Assembly (NCBI GenBank): GCA_963799105.1 | Contig: CAWCVR010000001.1 | Coordinates: 558,001-622,000 of the forward strand | Direction: 5' to 3' | DNA length: 64,000 nt | DNA from: CAWCVR01 sp963799105 | GTDB lineage: Bacteria; Acidobacteriota; Terriglobia; Bryobacterales; Bryobacteraceae | Shown here: piece by piece, positions 9,250 to 18,068 of the stretch | Position numbering within the stretch: the first letter of the stretch is position 1 | Layout: every line of letters begins with the position of its first letter | Position numbers and translations under genes: made by a program | The notes under the pieces: model-generated | The model's input: the letters and a program-made list of their open reading frames with translations, nothing else | Database searches by the model: none | What the model was told of the DNA's origin: nothing

Positions 9250-10359
9250 TTAGACCTTCGCTTCGGGTGGGTCAGCGACGCCGCCTGGCGGCAGCAACTC
9301 TGGCACGTCCAGGCGTGCGACGCCAATCCGGCAATCCGCCATCCCGTAATACACGTCGAAGCGATCCGGCGAACCAAGATCGTCGCGCCGGTCGATGCCA
9401 GTGGGGAATACGACGTTGGCGACGGTCCCGTGCCGTTCTTGCGCCAGCACCGGCGCCAACACCGGCTCCGCGGAACGATAGCGGACCACCCGTGGATGTT
9501 CCTTCGAGAGCACCATCACCCCGGCCGAGTAGCATAGTTCGTGACTGGCGTTGCCCGGCTCCCCTAATTCGCACACGCCGTGATAAACCACCAGCCAACC
9601 GTGCCGGGTCAGGATGGGCGGAGTGCCGCCACCGATCTTGAGCCGTTCCCAGGGCGACACCGGAGTGGCCAGCCGGTGATGAGAGGCGAACGGGCCGAGG
9701 CGATGCGGTTCGCGGCCTTCCAAGGCCATCCGGCAGTAGGAAATCCAGATGCTCTCCCGGTCGAGATCCACGTCGCGGGTGGCGGGGTGGCACGCGGTTT
9801 CCTCCGGCCGAGTGCCCGGAAAAAGCGGCCGGTGAAGCATGGCCAGTTCCGGCCGCCCGGATGGATTAGGAATGGCGACAGGGAAAAGACTGGCGTCTTT
9901 GTTATCCACATCGCCGATTTCGATGCCGTGATAGCAGCCAAAGGTCGCCAGCCCCAGACGCTGCCAGTGGAAGAGGTCCGCCGATAGGGCCAGGGCGATT
10001 CGTGGGCCTTGCGATGAAAATGCCGTATAGGTCATCATGTAACGCCGAAGCGGTTCCACGAACGTAATTCGAGGATCCTCGCAGCCTCCGGCGCCTCCGG
10101 GCCGCCGCTCATAATCGGCTTCCGGCTCCAGGGCGATGCCGAGCCGATCCACGCCCTCCGGATCGCCGGCTTCATTGAACCGCACCCGCGCGATTCCGAT
10201 ACGCGAGTAATTCCCCCGTGCAACCAGCCGCGGGAAAAGGTAGAGTTCGCCATCCGGGCCACGAGCGACAGCCGGATTCAGGACGCCTTCCACCTCCTGT
10301 GGATTACCAGGCTCCGGCTCCATCACCGTTCCCAGGCGCTGCAACTTGAATCCACTCAT
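9250..10359 (-). CDS. GH130-type glycosidase/phosphorylase
   Basis: About 369 residues in a five-bladed propeller-like family. Tell-tale strings are EGVLNPAVARGPDGELYLFPRL at the start, CEDPRITFV, and WLVVYHGVCE near residue 255. GH130 members are beta-mannoside phosphorylases or related hydrolases that release mannose 1-phosphate. A mannose phosphate isomerase and a HAD-IIB phosphatase directly upstream support a mannoside route. The ATG at 10359 overlaps the TGA of the HAD gene (ATGA) and has GGGGAG five bases upstream, so I preferred it to an ATG five codons earlier. The catalytic acid and substrate are not established. Confidence 0.8.
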   Translation of the reverse strand: MSGFKLQRLGTVMEPEPGNPQEVEGVLNPAVARGPDGELYLFPRLVARGNYSRIGIARVRFNEAGDPEGVDRLGIALEPEADYERRPGGAGGCEDPRITFVEPLRRYMMTYTAFSSQGPRIALALSADLFHWQRLGLATFGCYHGIEIGDVDNKDASLFPVAIPNPSGRPELAMLHRPLFPGTRPEETACHPATRDVDLDRESIWISYCRMALEGREPHRLGPFASHHRLATPVSPWERLKIGGGTPPILTRHGWLVVYHGVCELGEPGNASHELCYSAGVMVLSKEHPRVVRYRSAEPVLAPVLAQERHGTVANVVFPTGIDRRDDLGSPDRFDVYYGMADCRIGVARLDVPELLPPGGVADPPEAKV

Positions 10360-11105
10360 AGACTCCCCAAACAAGCGATGATTGCCTTGGTAACCGGCTT
10401 AGTCTCCCGCGGGCCGCGAACCGGGATGGAAACAACGCCTGCCTCTTCAGCCGGATAGTCGTTCCCTCCCGGAAACAACGCATCACCTATGAAGACCATC
10501 TCTTTCAATGAGATGCCCAGCAGGTCTCGCAGCTTCCGGATTCCGTAGGCTTTGTCAATCCCAGGCTTGGTGACATCGATAGATGTCGCACCGCCCATTC
10601 GGACGGAGAACTCGGGAATCAAGGTGTCGAGGATCGCTTTGATCTTCTTGCGCTTGGTAAAATCGGCGTCCCATTTGTCCTTTTCTTCCAAGGGCGCCTG
10701 CTGACCTAATGCGGAAAAGGTAATCTGGCTTCCGCGGTCCTCAATGACATCTCCCCAGACCCTTTCGACCTTGAAACCAGCCGTTCCGAGCGCCTGCTGA
10801 AAAGAACTGGTGATCTTATCCCTCTCATCCGGGGTGAGATCTTCCGAATAGAGTTTCTTCCAACCGTCTGTGTACTGGAAGAACTTTGTTCCACATGTGG
10901 GCAAGAGGGATAGATTCACCAGCCGTTCGTCATGGGGAAGATGAGACAGCAGTTGCTTCTCAAACTGCGGCCAGCCGCCTCCGGAAATCACCGCCACTTT
11001 GACCACGCCGAGAAGGTCATGTAGCAGCGCCGCCATTTCGGCATCGAGAGGCGATTTGCTTTCGGCGAGTGTGCCGTCCAGATCGAACACAATAAGTTTC
11101 TTCAC
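10356..11105 (-). CDS. HAD superfamily hydrolase, subfamily IIB
   Basis: About 249 residues. The N-terminus KKLIVFDLDGTLAESKS is HAD motif I with nucleophile and acid Asp, and KAYGIRKLRDLLGI...MVFIGDALFPGGNDYPA is motif III/IV. The cap domain between them matches the Cof/phosphomannomutase/sucrose-phosphatase group. The start is a GTG at 11105, sharing a base with the TAG of the manA gene and preceded by GGAAGGA. Close relatives act on sugar phosphates such as mannosyl phosphoglycerate or mannose/glucose phosphates; the neighbouring isomerase and GH130-type gene favour a mannose-linked substrate. Confidence 0.85.
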   Translation of the reverse strand: MKKLIVFDLDGTLAESKSPLDAEMAALLHDLLGVVKVAVISGGGWPQFEKQLLSHLPHDERLVNLSLLPTCGTKFFQYTDGWKKLYSEDLTPDERDKITSSFQQALGTAGFKVERVWGDVIEDRGSQITFSALGQQAPLEEKDKWDADFTKRKKIKAILDTLIPEFSVRMGGATSIDVTKPGIDKAYGIRKLRDLLGISLKEMVFIGDALFPGGNDYPAEEAGVVSIPVRGPRETKPVTKAIIACLGSL

Positions 11106-12115
11106 TATCCTTCCACCCCTGAACTCTCCGGCAAGGCAATTTCCAACACACTTACCGCGCCGCACGGCTGAAACGCACACGCTCCAACCACCGCCGGCAA
11201 GAACCATACGTCGCCTCTTCCGACGGCATAAGCGGAGCCGCTGTGCTCAATCCGTCCCGTGCCCTCGATACATGTGATCACGCGCGGCACACCCTCGGCG
11301 CCAACGGTGAACGGCGACTGTCCGCGCAGGCGCCATAGCCTGAAGTGCTGGCACTGAAACAGCCTCTCGCGCGTCACCGGTGTCGCCGCTTCGATTACTG
11401 GCGCTACCGGGCCGGCCGCACCAGACGCAAAATCGATGCAGGCAAGCGCCTGCTCGACCTGGAGGGCGCGCGGTTGGCCCGTCTTCGCATCGACATGGCC
11501 CCAGTCGAACAGGCGAAACGTCACGTCGCTGTTCTGCTGAACCTCGAACACCACGACACCTCCGCCCAGGGTATGAACCGTTCCAGCCGGCAGGAAAACG
11601 CCGTCGCCGGGCTTCGGAGTGAAGTATGCAAGGTGGTCCGCCAGCGTTCCGTCAGCGAGCGCCCGCCGCAGGTCGTCCGCAGTGGCACCTGGCTTCAGAC
11701 CGGCATAGATACGGCTCTTCGGCCCCGCTTCCAGCACGACCCATGCTTCCGTCTTCCCGCTCTCGCCCGCTGGCAGCAGGTCGATATTCGAACCCGAGGG
11801 ATGCACCTGGATCGAGAGCATTTCACGAGCGTCCAGGAACTTCAGCAGCAGTGGGAATCGGCGAAAACGCCGGGCCAGCCTTCCCATCATTTGCACGGGC
11901 GACTCGTCCAGCAATTGAACGATGGTCCGCCCTGTGAGCGGCCCGTTAGCGACCCGGCTCGGATGGTCCTCGCGGTCGCTGAGTACCCACGCTTCGCCGA
12001 TTGGGCCGTCGCCCGGCAACGGTGCGCTCAGCAGATCGGCCAGACGCCGCCCACCCCAGAGCCGATACTCATAGATCGGTTCGAACCGCAAGGGATACAG
12101 AGGTTCCTGACTCAT
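11105..12115 (-). CDS. manA: Mannose-6-phosphate isomerase, class I
   Basis: 336 residues, normal for short class I (cupin) enzymes that interconvert mannose 6-phosphate and fructose 6-phosphate. The metal-binding motif is SIQVHPS, followed by the KTEAWVVL strand and a later FLPAGTVHTLGGG cupin segment. GGAGG precedes the ATG at a suitable distance. In this cluster it would feed fructose 6-phosphate to the phosphoketolase and aldolase upstream, or draw mannose phosphate released by the GH130-type enzyme. Confidence 0.92.
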   Translation of the reverse strand: MSQEPLYPLRFEPIYEYRLWGGRRLADLLSAPLPGDGPIGEAWVLSDREDHPSRVANGPLTGRTIVQLLDESPVQMMGRLARRFRRFPLLLKFLDAREMLSIQVHPSGSNIDLLPAGESGKTEAWVVLEAGPKSRIYAGLKPGATADDLRRALADGTLADHLAYFTPKPGDGVFLPAGTVHTLGGGVVVFEVQQNSDVTFRLFDWGHVDAKTGQPRALQVEQALACIDFASGAAGPVAPVIEAATPVTRERLFQCQHFRLWRLRGQSPFTVGAEGVPRVITCIEGTGRIEHSGSAYAVGRGDVWFLPAVVGACAFQPCGAVSVLEIALPESSGVEG

Positions 12116-12123
12116 GGCCTCCG

Positions 12124-12348
12124 CTATCTTTCGTTGGCGTGCGACAGCGGCGGCGCCGGCCGCCCGCGAGGAAAGAACGACAGGTTATTGCTCATCACGT
12201 AAATCGCGATGGCCGCAAACATGAAGAACAGGCCGACCCAAACGCGCCAGTCATGGTGCGCGCGTTTCCAGTAAGGATCCGGTTCATGACGAACGCTTTC
12301 GCGAGCCGGCGTTCCGTGCTGGTGAGAACTTACTTTCGGGTCGTTCAT
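12124..12348 (-). CDS. Small single-helix membrane protein
   Basis: 74 residues: a polar, histidine-rich N-terminal half (KVSSHQHGTPARE, HHDWRVW), one transmembrane helix (VGLFFMFAAIAIYVMS) and a short proline-rich tail. The ATG at 12348 overlaps the TGA of the aldolase gene (ATGA), which supports translation although the frame is short. It is eight bases from the manA start. The family is not recognised. It could be a membrane tether or regulator for the proton ATPase cluster, but that is a guess from position. Confidence 0.65.
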   Translation of the reverse strand: MNDPKVSSHQHGTPARESVRHEPDPYWKRAHHDWRVWVGLFFMFAAIAIYVMSNNLSFFPRGRPAPPLSHANER

Positions 12349-13397
12349 TGGGATGAGCCCACAGCCTTCACGCGCATCTCCTCTTCCATCGCGGCATTGT
12401 ACTCGCCGCGCCGCGCAGCCCGGTTGCACCTCGCCCGGTGGTCCAAAGCTCGCTGCGCCTCCAGGACCCCGGCCTCCTGGCCTCGCCAGATCTCCAACGC
12501 CGGTTGCTGGATGGCGCGGGCAAACGAAAACGACAGTGCCCAAGGTAGTCGCCCCTTGAATCTCACGTTCATGGCATTCAAACGCGCCGACGCCAGTTCG
12601 GCGGGCTGGCCGCCCGACAAGAACGCAATTCCCGGAACGGCAGCGGGGACGGATCTCAAGAGACATCTTACCGTCGAGTCCGCCACTTCGTCCACCGCTT
12701 CTTGCGTGGGGCACGTCAATCCCGGAACCACCATGTTAGGTTTGAGGATCATACCCTCCAGCGTCACGCCTTGTGTGTAAAGCTGGGTGAACACCGTTCG
12801 TAGAACTTCCTCCGTTGCCTGGCAGCACCGTAGCAGGGTGTGCCCTCCGTCCATCAGCACTTCCGGCTCGACGACGGGGACCAGTCCGGCCTCCTGGCAC
12901 AACGCGGCATACCGGGCCAACGCCTGCGCGTTGGCCTCGATGCAAGCCCGGCTGGGAATTCGCTCGCCCACTGCGATCACCGCGCGCCACTTGGCAAAAC
13001 GCGCGCCCATTTGAGCATACTCAGCCAGGCGGTTGCGCAATCCGTCCAGACCTTCGGTTACCTTCTCTCCGGCGTGACCCGCCATGTCCTTCGCACCGGT
13101 ATCGACTTTGATGCCGGGAATGATTCCCGCGTCGTTGAGGGCTTTGACAAAGCTAGTGCCGTCCTTCATATGCTGACGGATCGTCTCGTCAAAGAGAATG
13201 GCGCCACTAATCGACTCTCCGAGGCCGGGCGTGGTCACGATCAACTCCCGGTAGACGCAGCGAACCTGCTCAGTCTGGGGAATCCCCAGCGCGGCAAAGC
13301 GTAGGTTGCAGGTTGGAGTGCTCTCGTCCATCGCCAGCAGTCCCTTGCCGCCGGCGACCAGCGCCTTCGCGGTGTGTGTCAGCTCTTGCGTATGCAT
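12345..13397 (-). CDS. Fructose-bisphosphate aldolase, class I
   Basis: 350 residues, the size of the metal-independent animal/plant-like class I aldolase. Features are KGLLAMDESTPTCN, VEPEVLMDG and the Schiff-base motif LKPNMVVPG containing the catalytic lysine. It cleaves fructose 1,6-bisphosphate to dihydroxyacetone phosphate and glyceraldehyde 3-phosphate, or runs in reverse. Its first 19 bases overlap the 3' end of the phosphoketolase gene and its stop overlaps the start of the small membrane protein gene, so translation is probably coupled. Confidence 0.94.
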   Translation of the reverse strand: MHTQELTHTAKALVAGGKGLLAMDESTPTCNLRFAALGIPQTEQVRCVYRELIVTTPGLGESISGAILFDETIRQHMKDGTSFVKALNDAGIIPGIKVDTGAKDMAGHAGEKVTEGLDGLRNRLAEYAQMGARFAKWRAVIAVGERIPSRACIEANAQALARYAALCQEAGLVPVVEPEVLMDGGHTLLRCCQATEEVLRTVFTQLYTQGVTLEGMILKPNMVVPGLTCPTQEAVDEVADSTVRCLLRSVPAAVPGIAFLSGGQPAELASARLNAMNVRFKGRLPWALSFSFARAIQQPALEIWRGQEAGVLEAQRALDHRARCNRAARRGEYNAAMEEEMRVKAVGSSQ

Positions 13398-15763
13398 TCC
13401 GGGTTACTCCATTTCCAGTTACGAATCTCCGGTAAGTCCTCGCCGTTCTTGTCGATGTACTGCTTGTGCTCGATGAGCTTGTCCTTGAGCTGCTGCTTCA
13501 GGTAAATGCCCCTGTCGCCAGTCTGTGGCAAGCGGTCGATGGTGTCCATTACGAGGTGGAAGCGGTCCAGTTCGTTGAGGACTGTCATGTCGAAGGGGGT
13601 TGTGATCGTGCCCTCTTCCTTGTAGCCGCGGACGTGAATGTTGTCATGGTTGGTGCGCCGGTAAGTCAGCCGGTGAATCAGCCATGGGTAGGCATGGAAA
13701 GCAAAGATGACGGGTTTGTCCCTGGTGAAGAGTTCGTCGAAATCGATGTCGCTCAGCCCATGGGGGTGCTCGTTCTGCGGCTGCAGTCTCATCAGATCGA
13801 CGACGTTGACCACCCGGATTTTCAGGTCGGGCAGACGCTCGCGCATGATCGAGACGGCGGCGAGAGTCTCCAGCGTGGGCACGTCGCCACAGCAGGCCAT
13901 GACCACGTCGGGTGCGACGCCCTGGTCGTTGCTGGCCCACTGCCAGATGCCGATGCCCTCGGTGCAGTGTTTTACGGCGGCGTCCATCGTCAGCCACTGC
14001 GGCGCCGGGTGTTTGCCCGCGATAACCAGGTTGACGTAATGGCGGCTCCGCAGGCAATGGTCCATTACGGACAACAGGCAATTGGCATCCGGTGGAAGGT
14101 AAACGCGCACGATCTCGGCCTTCTTATTGACGACGTGGTCGATGAAACCGGGATCCTGGTGCGTGAAGCCATTGTGATCCTGCCGCCAGACATGCGAGGC
14201 CAGCATGTAGTTCAGCGAGGCAATTTTGCGCCGCCACGGCAGACCCAATGTAACCTTCAGCCACTTGGCATGCTGGTTGAACATCGAATCGACGATGTGG
14301 ATGAACGCCTCGTAGCAGTTGAAGAGGCCGTGGCGGCCGGTGAGAAGGTAGCCTTCGAGCCAACCCTCGCATTGGTGCTCGCTGAGCATTTCCATCACGC
14401 GGCCGGCGGGCGCGAGAAACTCGTCGTTCGCGACAGTCGCGGCGTCCCACTGGCGCTCGGTCACTTCGAAGAGGGCTTCCAGCCCATTGGACAGTGTCTC
14501 GTCGGGGCCAAACACCCGGAAGTTTCGCTGCTCACCGTTAAGCTTCGCCACGTCGCGAAGGAAGGGCCCAAGCACATGCGCGTCGCCGATACCGCCGACC
14601 CCGGGCGAGGGAACGGCCTCCGCGTAGTCGCGGAAATCCGGCATTCGCAGGTCGCGCAGTAAGATCCCGCCGTTAGCGTGGGGATTGGCGCCCATGCGCC
14701 GTTCCCCCTTGGGCGCCAGTTCGGCCAGTTCCGGTTTCAGGCGGCCCCGCTCATCGAAGAGTTCCTCCGGCCGGTAGCTCCTCAGCCAGTTTTCCAGCAG
14801 TTTGAGGTGCTCGGGATGGGTAGCAGGGTCGGAGAGCGGCACCTGATGCGCGCGGAACGTCCCTTCGACCGGAAGCCCATCGACAATCTTGGGCCCGGTC
14901 CAGCCCTTCGGCGAATTGAGCACGATCATCGGCCAACGCGGACGGGCAATATTTCCATTGATCCGCGCGTCGTGCTGGATCTGTCCGATCTGTTCGATCG
15001 CGGTGTCGAGCGTCGCCGCCATCGCTTCGTGCATCGGCGCGGGCTCGTGACCCTCCACGAAGTAGGGCGTCCACCCATAGCCGCGCAGCAACTGCTCCAA
15101 TTCCTCGCGAGTGATGCGGGCCAGAACGGTCGGGTTGGAGATCTTGTAACCGTTGAGGTGCAGGATCGGCAGCACCGCGCCGTCCGTGGCCGGGTCCAAG
15201 AACTTGTTGGAATGCCACGCCGTGGCTAGCGGTCCGGTTTCCGCCTCGCCATCTCCTACCACGCAGGCAACGATGAGATCGGGATTGTCGAACACCGCCC
15301 CGAACGAGTGGCTGAGCGAGTAGCCCAACTCACCGCCCTCATGGATCGAACCTGGGCACTCCGGCGATGCGTGGCTGGGAATGCCGCCTGGGAACGAAAA
15401 CTGAAGAAACAGCTTCTGAAGTCCGGACTCATCCTGACTGACGTTCGGATAGATCTCGCTGTATGTGCCCTCCAGGTACGTATTGCCCACGACCGCGGGA
15501 CCGCCGTGTCCCGGACCGGAGACGTAAATCATGTCGAGATCGTATTTCTTGATGACCCGGTTCAAGTGGCAGTAAATGAAGTTCTGGCCGGGTGTCGTGC
15601 CCCAGTGGCCCAGCAGCATGTGCTTCACATCCGCCAGAGTCAGCGGCCGCTTCAGCAGTGGATTGTCGTAGAGATAAATCTGTCCGACCGACAGGTAGTT
15701 GGCAGCGCGCCAGTAGGCGTCGATCTTATGGAGTAGGTCTGGTGTGAGTGTGCTGGTTTTCAT
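13379..15763 (-). CDS. xfp: Phosphoketolase (Xfp/Xpk)
   Basis: 794 residues, full length. This thiamine-diphosphate enzyme splits xylulose 5-phosphate and/or fructose 6-phosphate with phosphate into acetyl phosphate plus an aldose phosphate. Visible are the GPGHGGPAVVGNTYLEG phosphate/TPP region, the TPP-binding GDGEAETGPLATAWHSNKF, and the C-terminal FDMTVLNELDRFHLVMD. GGAGGAC precedes the ATG. The 38-base overlap with the HAD gene upstream and the overlap with the aldolase downstream place it early in the cluster. Acetyl phosphate made here could be used for ATP or acetyl-CoA, but no acetate kinase or phosphotransacetylase is in view. Confidence 0.95.
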   Translation of the reverse strand: MKTSTLTPDLLHKIDAYWRAANYLSVGQIYLYDNPLLKRPLTLADVKHMLLGHWGTTPGQNFIYCHLNRVIKKYDLDMIYVSGPGHGGPAVVGNTYLEGTYSEIYPNVSQDESGLQKLFLQFSFPGGIPSHASPECPGSIHEGGELGYSLSHSFGAVFDNPDLIVACVVGDGEAETGPLATAWHSNKFLDPATDGAVLPILHLNGYKISNPTVLARITREELEQLLRGYGWTPYFVEGHEPAPMHEAMAATLDTAIEQIGQIQHDARINGNIARPRWPMIVLNSPKGWTGPKIVDGLPVEGTFRAHQVPLSDPATHPEHLKLLENWLRSYRPEELFDERGRLKPELAELAPKGERRMGANPHANGGILLRDLRMPDFRDYAEAVPSPGVGGIGDAHVLGPFLRDVAKLNGEQRNFRVFGPDETLSNGLEALFEVTERQWDAATVANDEFLAPAGRVMEMLSEHQCEGWLEGYLLTGRHGLFNCYEAFIHIVDSMFNQHAKWLKVTLGLPWRRKIASLNYMLASHVWRQDHNGFTHQDPGFIDHVVNKKAEIVRVYLPPDANCLLSVMDHCLRSRHYVNLVIAGKHPAPQWLTMDAAVKHCTEGIGIWQWASNDQGVAPDVVMACCGDVPTLETLAAVSIMRERLPDLKIRVVNVVDLMRLQPQNEHPHGLSDIDFDELFTRDKPVIFAFHAYPWLIHRLTYRRTNHDNIHVRGYKEEGTITTPFDMTVLNELDRFHLVMDTIDRLPQTGDRGIYLKQQLKDKLIEHKQYIDKNGEDLPEIRNWKWSNPECIRKS

Positions 15764-16394
15764 GGTTCAGTCCTCCGGCCCGCAATCCGAGCAGATCCAG
15801 TTTCGCACACGTAGATTCGTAACCCGTGTGAAGAATGCTTCGAATCCCCAGACCTTCGGCGACCTGGACGAAGAGCGGCGTGTTGTCGACATACACTACC
15901 TGCCGGACTGGCGCCTGGGCGACGTCCAGAGCGAGCCGATAGATGTCCGCGTCGGGCTTGCGGATGTGGACGAAGCACGAGGAAATGAATGTATCCACAA
16001 ACTCGTCGAGCTTGAACTTGTGAATCCGATACGCGTTCACCTCGCGCGATTCGTTGCTGACGACGGCGATCTTCAGGCCGTACCGGGCCTTTAGCTGAGC
16101 GAACAGGCCGATCGTCTCGGGGTATGGCTTCGATTGGGCGAACATGAACCGCCGAAACTGAGCCCGGGTGAAGGGCCGCCTTTTGTAGAAGACCACTCGA
16201 CCCAGGTACTCTTCGAAGGAAAGCTTTCCCTCCTCGTGAGTTTCGAAAGTCAGGCGATGCCTCTCCTCCAATTCTGCCCACTCCAGCTCGAAGTTGGTGG
16301 CCGCCCGTCTGCGGGCGCGATGATCCCACCCGTTGTTGAGCAGGACCCCGCCGATATCCAGAAACGCGTGGGTTATGGGTGGAGCTCTCTTCAT
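15726..16394 (-). CDS. HAD superfamily hydrolase (YihX-like)
   Basis: 222 residues. Motif I is FLDIGGVLLNN: the nucleophilic Asp is present and the second position is Gly, as is usual for YihX/epoxide-hydrolase-N-like HAD proteins. Motif II is VVSNES, motif III a lysine in HIRKPD, and motif IV VVYVDNTPLFV. GGAAGG precedes the ATG. It is the first gene of the tightly packed run, and its last 38 bases overlap the phosphoketolase start. A sugar-phosphate phosphatase role (YihX hydrolyses glucose 1-phosphate) is plausible but unproven. Confidence 0.85.
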   Translation of the reverse strand: MKRAPPITHAFLDIGGVLLNNGWDHRARRRAATNFELEWAELEERHRLTFETHEEGKLSFEEYLGRVVFYKRRPFTRAQFRRFMFAQSKPYPETIGLFAQLKARYGLKIAVVSNESREVNAYRIHKFKLDEFVDTFISSCFVHIRKPDADIYRLALDVAQAPVRQVVYVDNTPLFVQVAEGLGIRSILHTGYESTCAKLDLLGLRAGGLNHENQHTHTRPTP

Positions 16395-16480
16395 CGCCTA
16401 TCCTTCCCCGCCCGCCAGGTTGTCTTCACCGTTACTGCTTGGTTTCCCCAACCGGGGCGGATTGCCGACCGGCGGCAACT

Positions 16481-17302
16481 CTACGGGACACCCGCACCGA
16501 GATAGACGGCGGTAGTCGCAAAGGAAGGCGCGTGGTCAGCTTCGATTAGCCAATATGGCGGCCGGCCGTAGTGAAGGTGAAGCCGGTTCTCATATTCACG
16601 GGTGATCGGCGTCGAATCGTCGTACTCCGGGCCGTTCCTGATGGACTCGCGGGAGAGGCCGACGTAGACTCGCGAATCGGTCCAGCTCACGCGCTCAACC
16701 CAGGCCGGGGAGATCAGGACCTTCCGGCCCGGCCACCAATTCCGCGTGGCCACCTCGACATAGCGAATCGCCCAGGCTTCGTCGTCCATGAGATAGCTAT
16801 CCACGTGGCCGATTTCGCCATCTATCGCGTCAATGTAATACCCGGTTACGGCTTCGCTACTGCGCAGGTGGGAATCCTGAGACTCTCTCGCAATCCTGTC
16901 AGCCGCCGCTTCCGCCGAAGCGGTGTCCGGAAGCGCCAGGCCAGCCGGACTGAACGCCGCGCCCCACAGATAAGGGCCGCCCCAATAGTAGGGGTACCCG
17001 TAGTAACCGAGGAATGCCGCCTCGTGCTGCCGGGAGACGGGCAGGTGCGTGTCGACGCCGGGACTATGTTCAACCTGGGATTTTGTTAGCGCGATATCCA
17101 GACGCTTGGCCTGCCAATCGGCATGAACGACGGAGATTGGCGAGATCAGCACCTGCCGGCCGCCCAGCCAGCCGCCGGTCTCTACCGTGAGGTAGCGGAT
17201 GCCCCATGTCTCATCGTCGAAATAGAACTGAACCACGGTTCCAAGCTCGCCGTCCGTAGCTCGAATCGCAAGACCTTTCAAATTCCTGGCATTCGTTAAC
17301 AT
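16481..17302 (-). CDS. Protein with two PRC-barrel domains
   Basis: 273 residues. Two repeated beta-barrel modules can be aligned. Residues ~1-85 contain LKGLAIRATDGELGTVVQFYFDDETWGIRYLTVETG and residues ~150-235 contain GYYIDAIDGEIGHVDSYLMDDEAWAIRYVEVAT. Both continue with a VLISP strand. A Tyr/Gly/Trp-rich linker (YYGYPYYWGGPY) joins them. PRC barrels occur in photosynthetic reaction-centre H subunits, RimM and many small stress proteins. It is on the same strand as the carbon/energy cluster, 86 bases upstream of its first gene, and could be the leading gene of that unit. Confidence 0.88.
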   Translation of the reverse strand: MLTNARNLKGLAIRATDGELGTVVQFYFDDETWGIRYLTVETGGWLGGRQVLISPISVVHADWQAKRLDIALTKSQVEHSPGVDTHLPVSRQHEAAFLGYYGYPYYWGGPYLWGAAFSPAGLALPDTASAEAAADRIARESQDSHLRSSEAVTGYYIDAIDGEIGHVDSYLMDDEAWAIRYVEVATRNWWPGRKVLISPAWVERVSWTDSRVYVGLSRESIRNGPEYDDSTPITREYENRLHLHYGRPPYWLIEADHAPSFATTAVYLGAGVP

Positions 17303-17375
17303 CGTCCCGGCCCTCGCTGCCCCGCATCCAACTGCACGCGCAGCGCCAACCTCATCCCGGTGGGAAAGCCGTTAC

Positions 17376-17651
17376 GTGGCGCCGATTCCCTGGGTTCCGT
17401 GCCCCCGCCTTAGAACCCGTACCGCGAAGGCGGCGCAGAAACTGTTACCGGAGAATGCAGAATCTGCACTGGAAGGCAGTTTCTACTGGGATGTCGCCGC
17501 GTTCGATTACAACATCGTAGCGGGCTGGAACTGGTCTGGCGATCAGATCGTGATCTACGAGGATCCCGACCACGTTGGCTGGTACCTCGCATACAACCCG
17601 CGTTTGGGTACGTACGTTCACGTTGAGTACTTGGGAGGCCGACCCCCGTAG
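17376..17651 (+). CDS. Hypothetical protein, possibly a remnant
   Basis: 91 codons from a GTG. The first ~30 residues are low-complexity and may not be translated. The last 55 (SFYWDVAAFDYNIVAGW, IVIYEDPDHVGWYLAY, YVHVEYLG) have the alternating aromatic/polar pattern of a real beta-rich protein. No family is recognised. It may be the C-terminal piece of a larger secreted protein whose start has been lost. It is divergent from the PRC-barrel gene. Confidence 0.4.
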   Translation: MAPIPWVPCPRLRTRTAKAAQKLLPENAESALEGSFYWDVAAFDYNIVAGWNWSGDQIVIYEDPDHVGWYLAYNPRLGTYVHVEYLGGRPP

Positions 17652-18068
17652 CGGGAGCCCTTGGGCCAACAGCAGTTTCCGCCCTTCCGGGTGCAGTTGC
17701 CGCACCCGGCGCCAGGAACGATATGCCCGATAGCTCAACAACGGCGGCATAAACGCTCCTCGAACCTCGAGAGCCGGTGGCAGTTCCGTCCCCTCGCGCC
17801 CCTGTCACCGCCCCGGCCCCAACGGCGAGTGCTCAACCCGGGAGACCAATTCCTTCCCGCCGGCGCCACGGCTGGTTGTGGCTGTCGCTAGCGGTCTGCG
17901 ACCGCTGATTGTAATGGGTAAGCTTCGCGACGGGGCCCAAAGGGGTCAGACCCGATTTTCCGCAAAGACAGCGGAAAATCACGTCAGACCCCTGTTGGGC
18001 AGCGCATTCTTACTCAGCGGGAATTACGCCGCACTACACTAGCAGCCCTTTCGTGCTGGGGCGGCTAT
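17652..18068. other. Intergenic stretch with an inverted repeat
   Basis: About 415 bases with no convincing coding frame. The only structure seen is the interrupted palindrome at 17941-17993. Confidence 0.5.
17941..17993. repeat. REP-like inverted repeat with GTCAGACCC ends
   Basis: Outer AGGGGTC and GACCCCT flank an inner perfect stem GATTTTCCGC/GCGGAAAATC with a 7-base loop. The GTCTGACCCC motif recurs at 51909-51918 (just after the photolyase gene) and at 54962-54972 (just after the ADOP gene), so it is a dispersed element. Confidence 0.7.
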
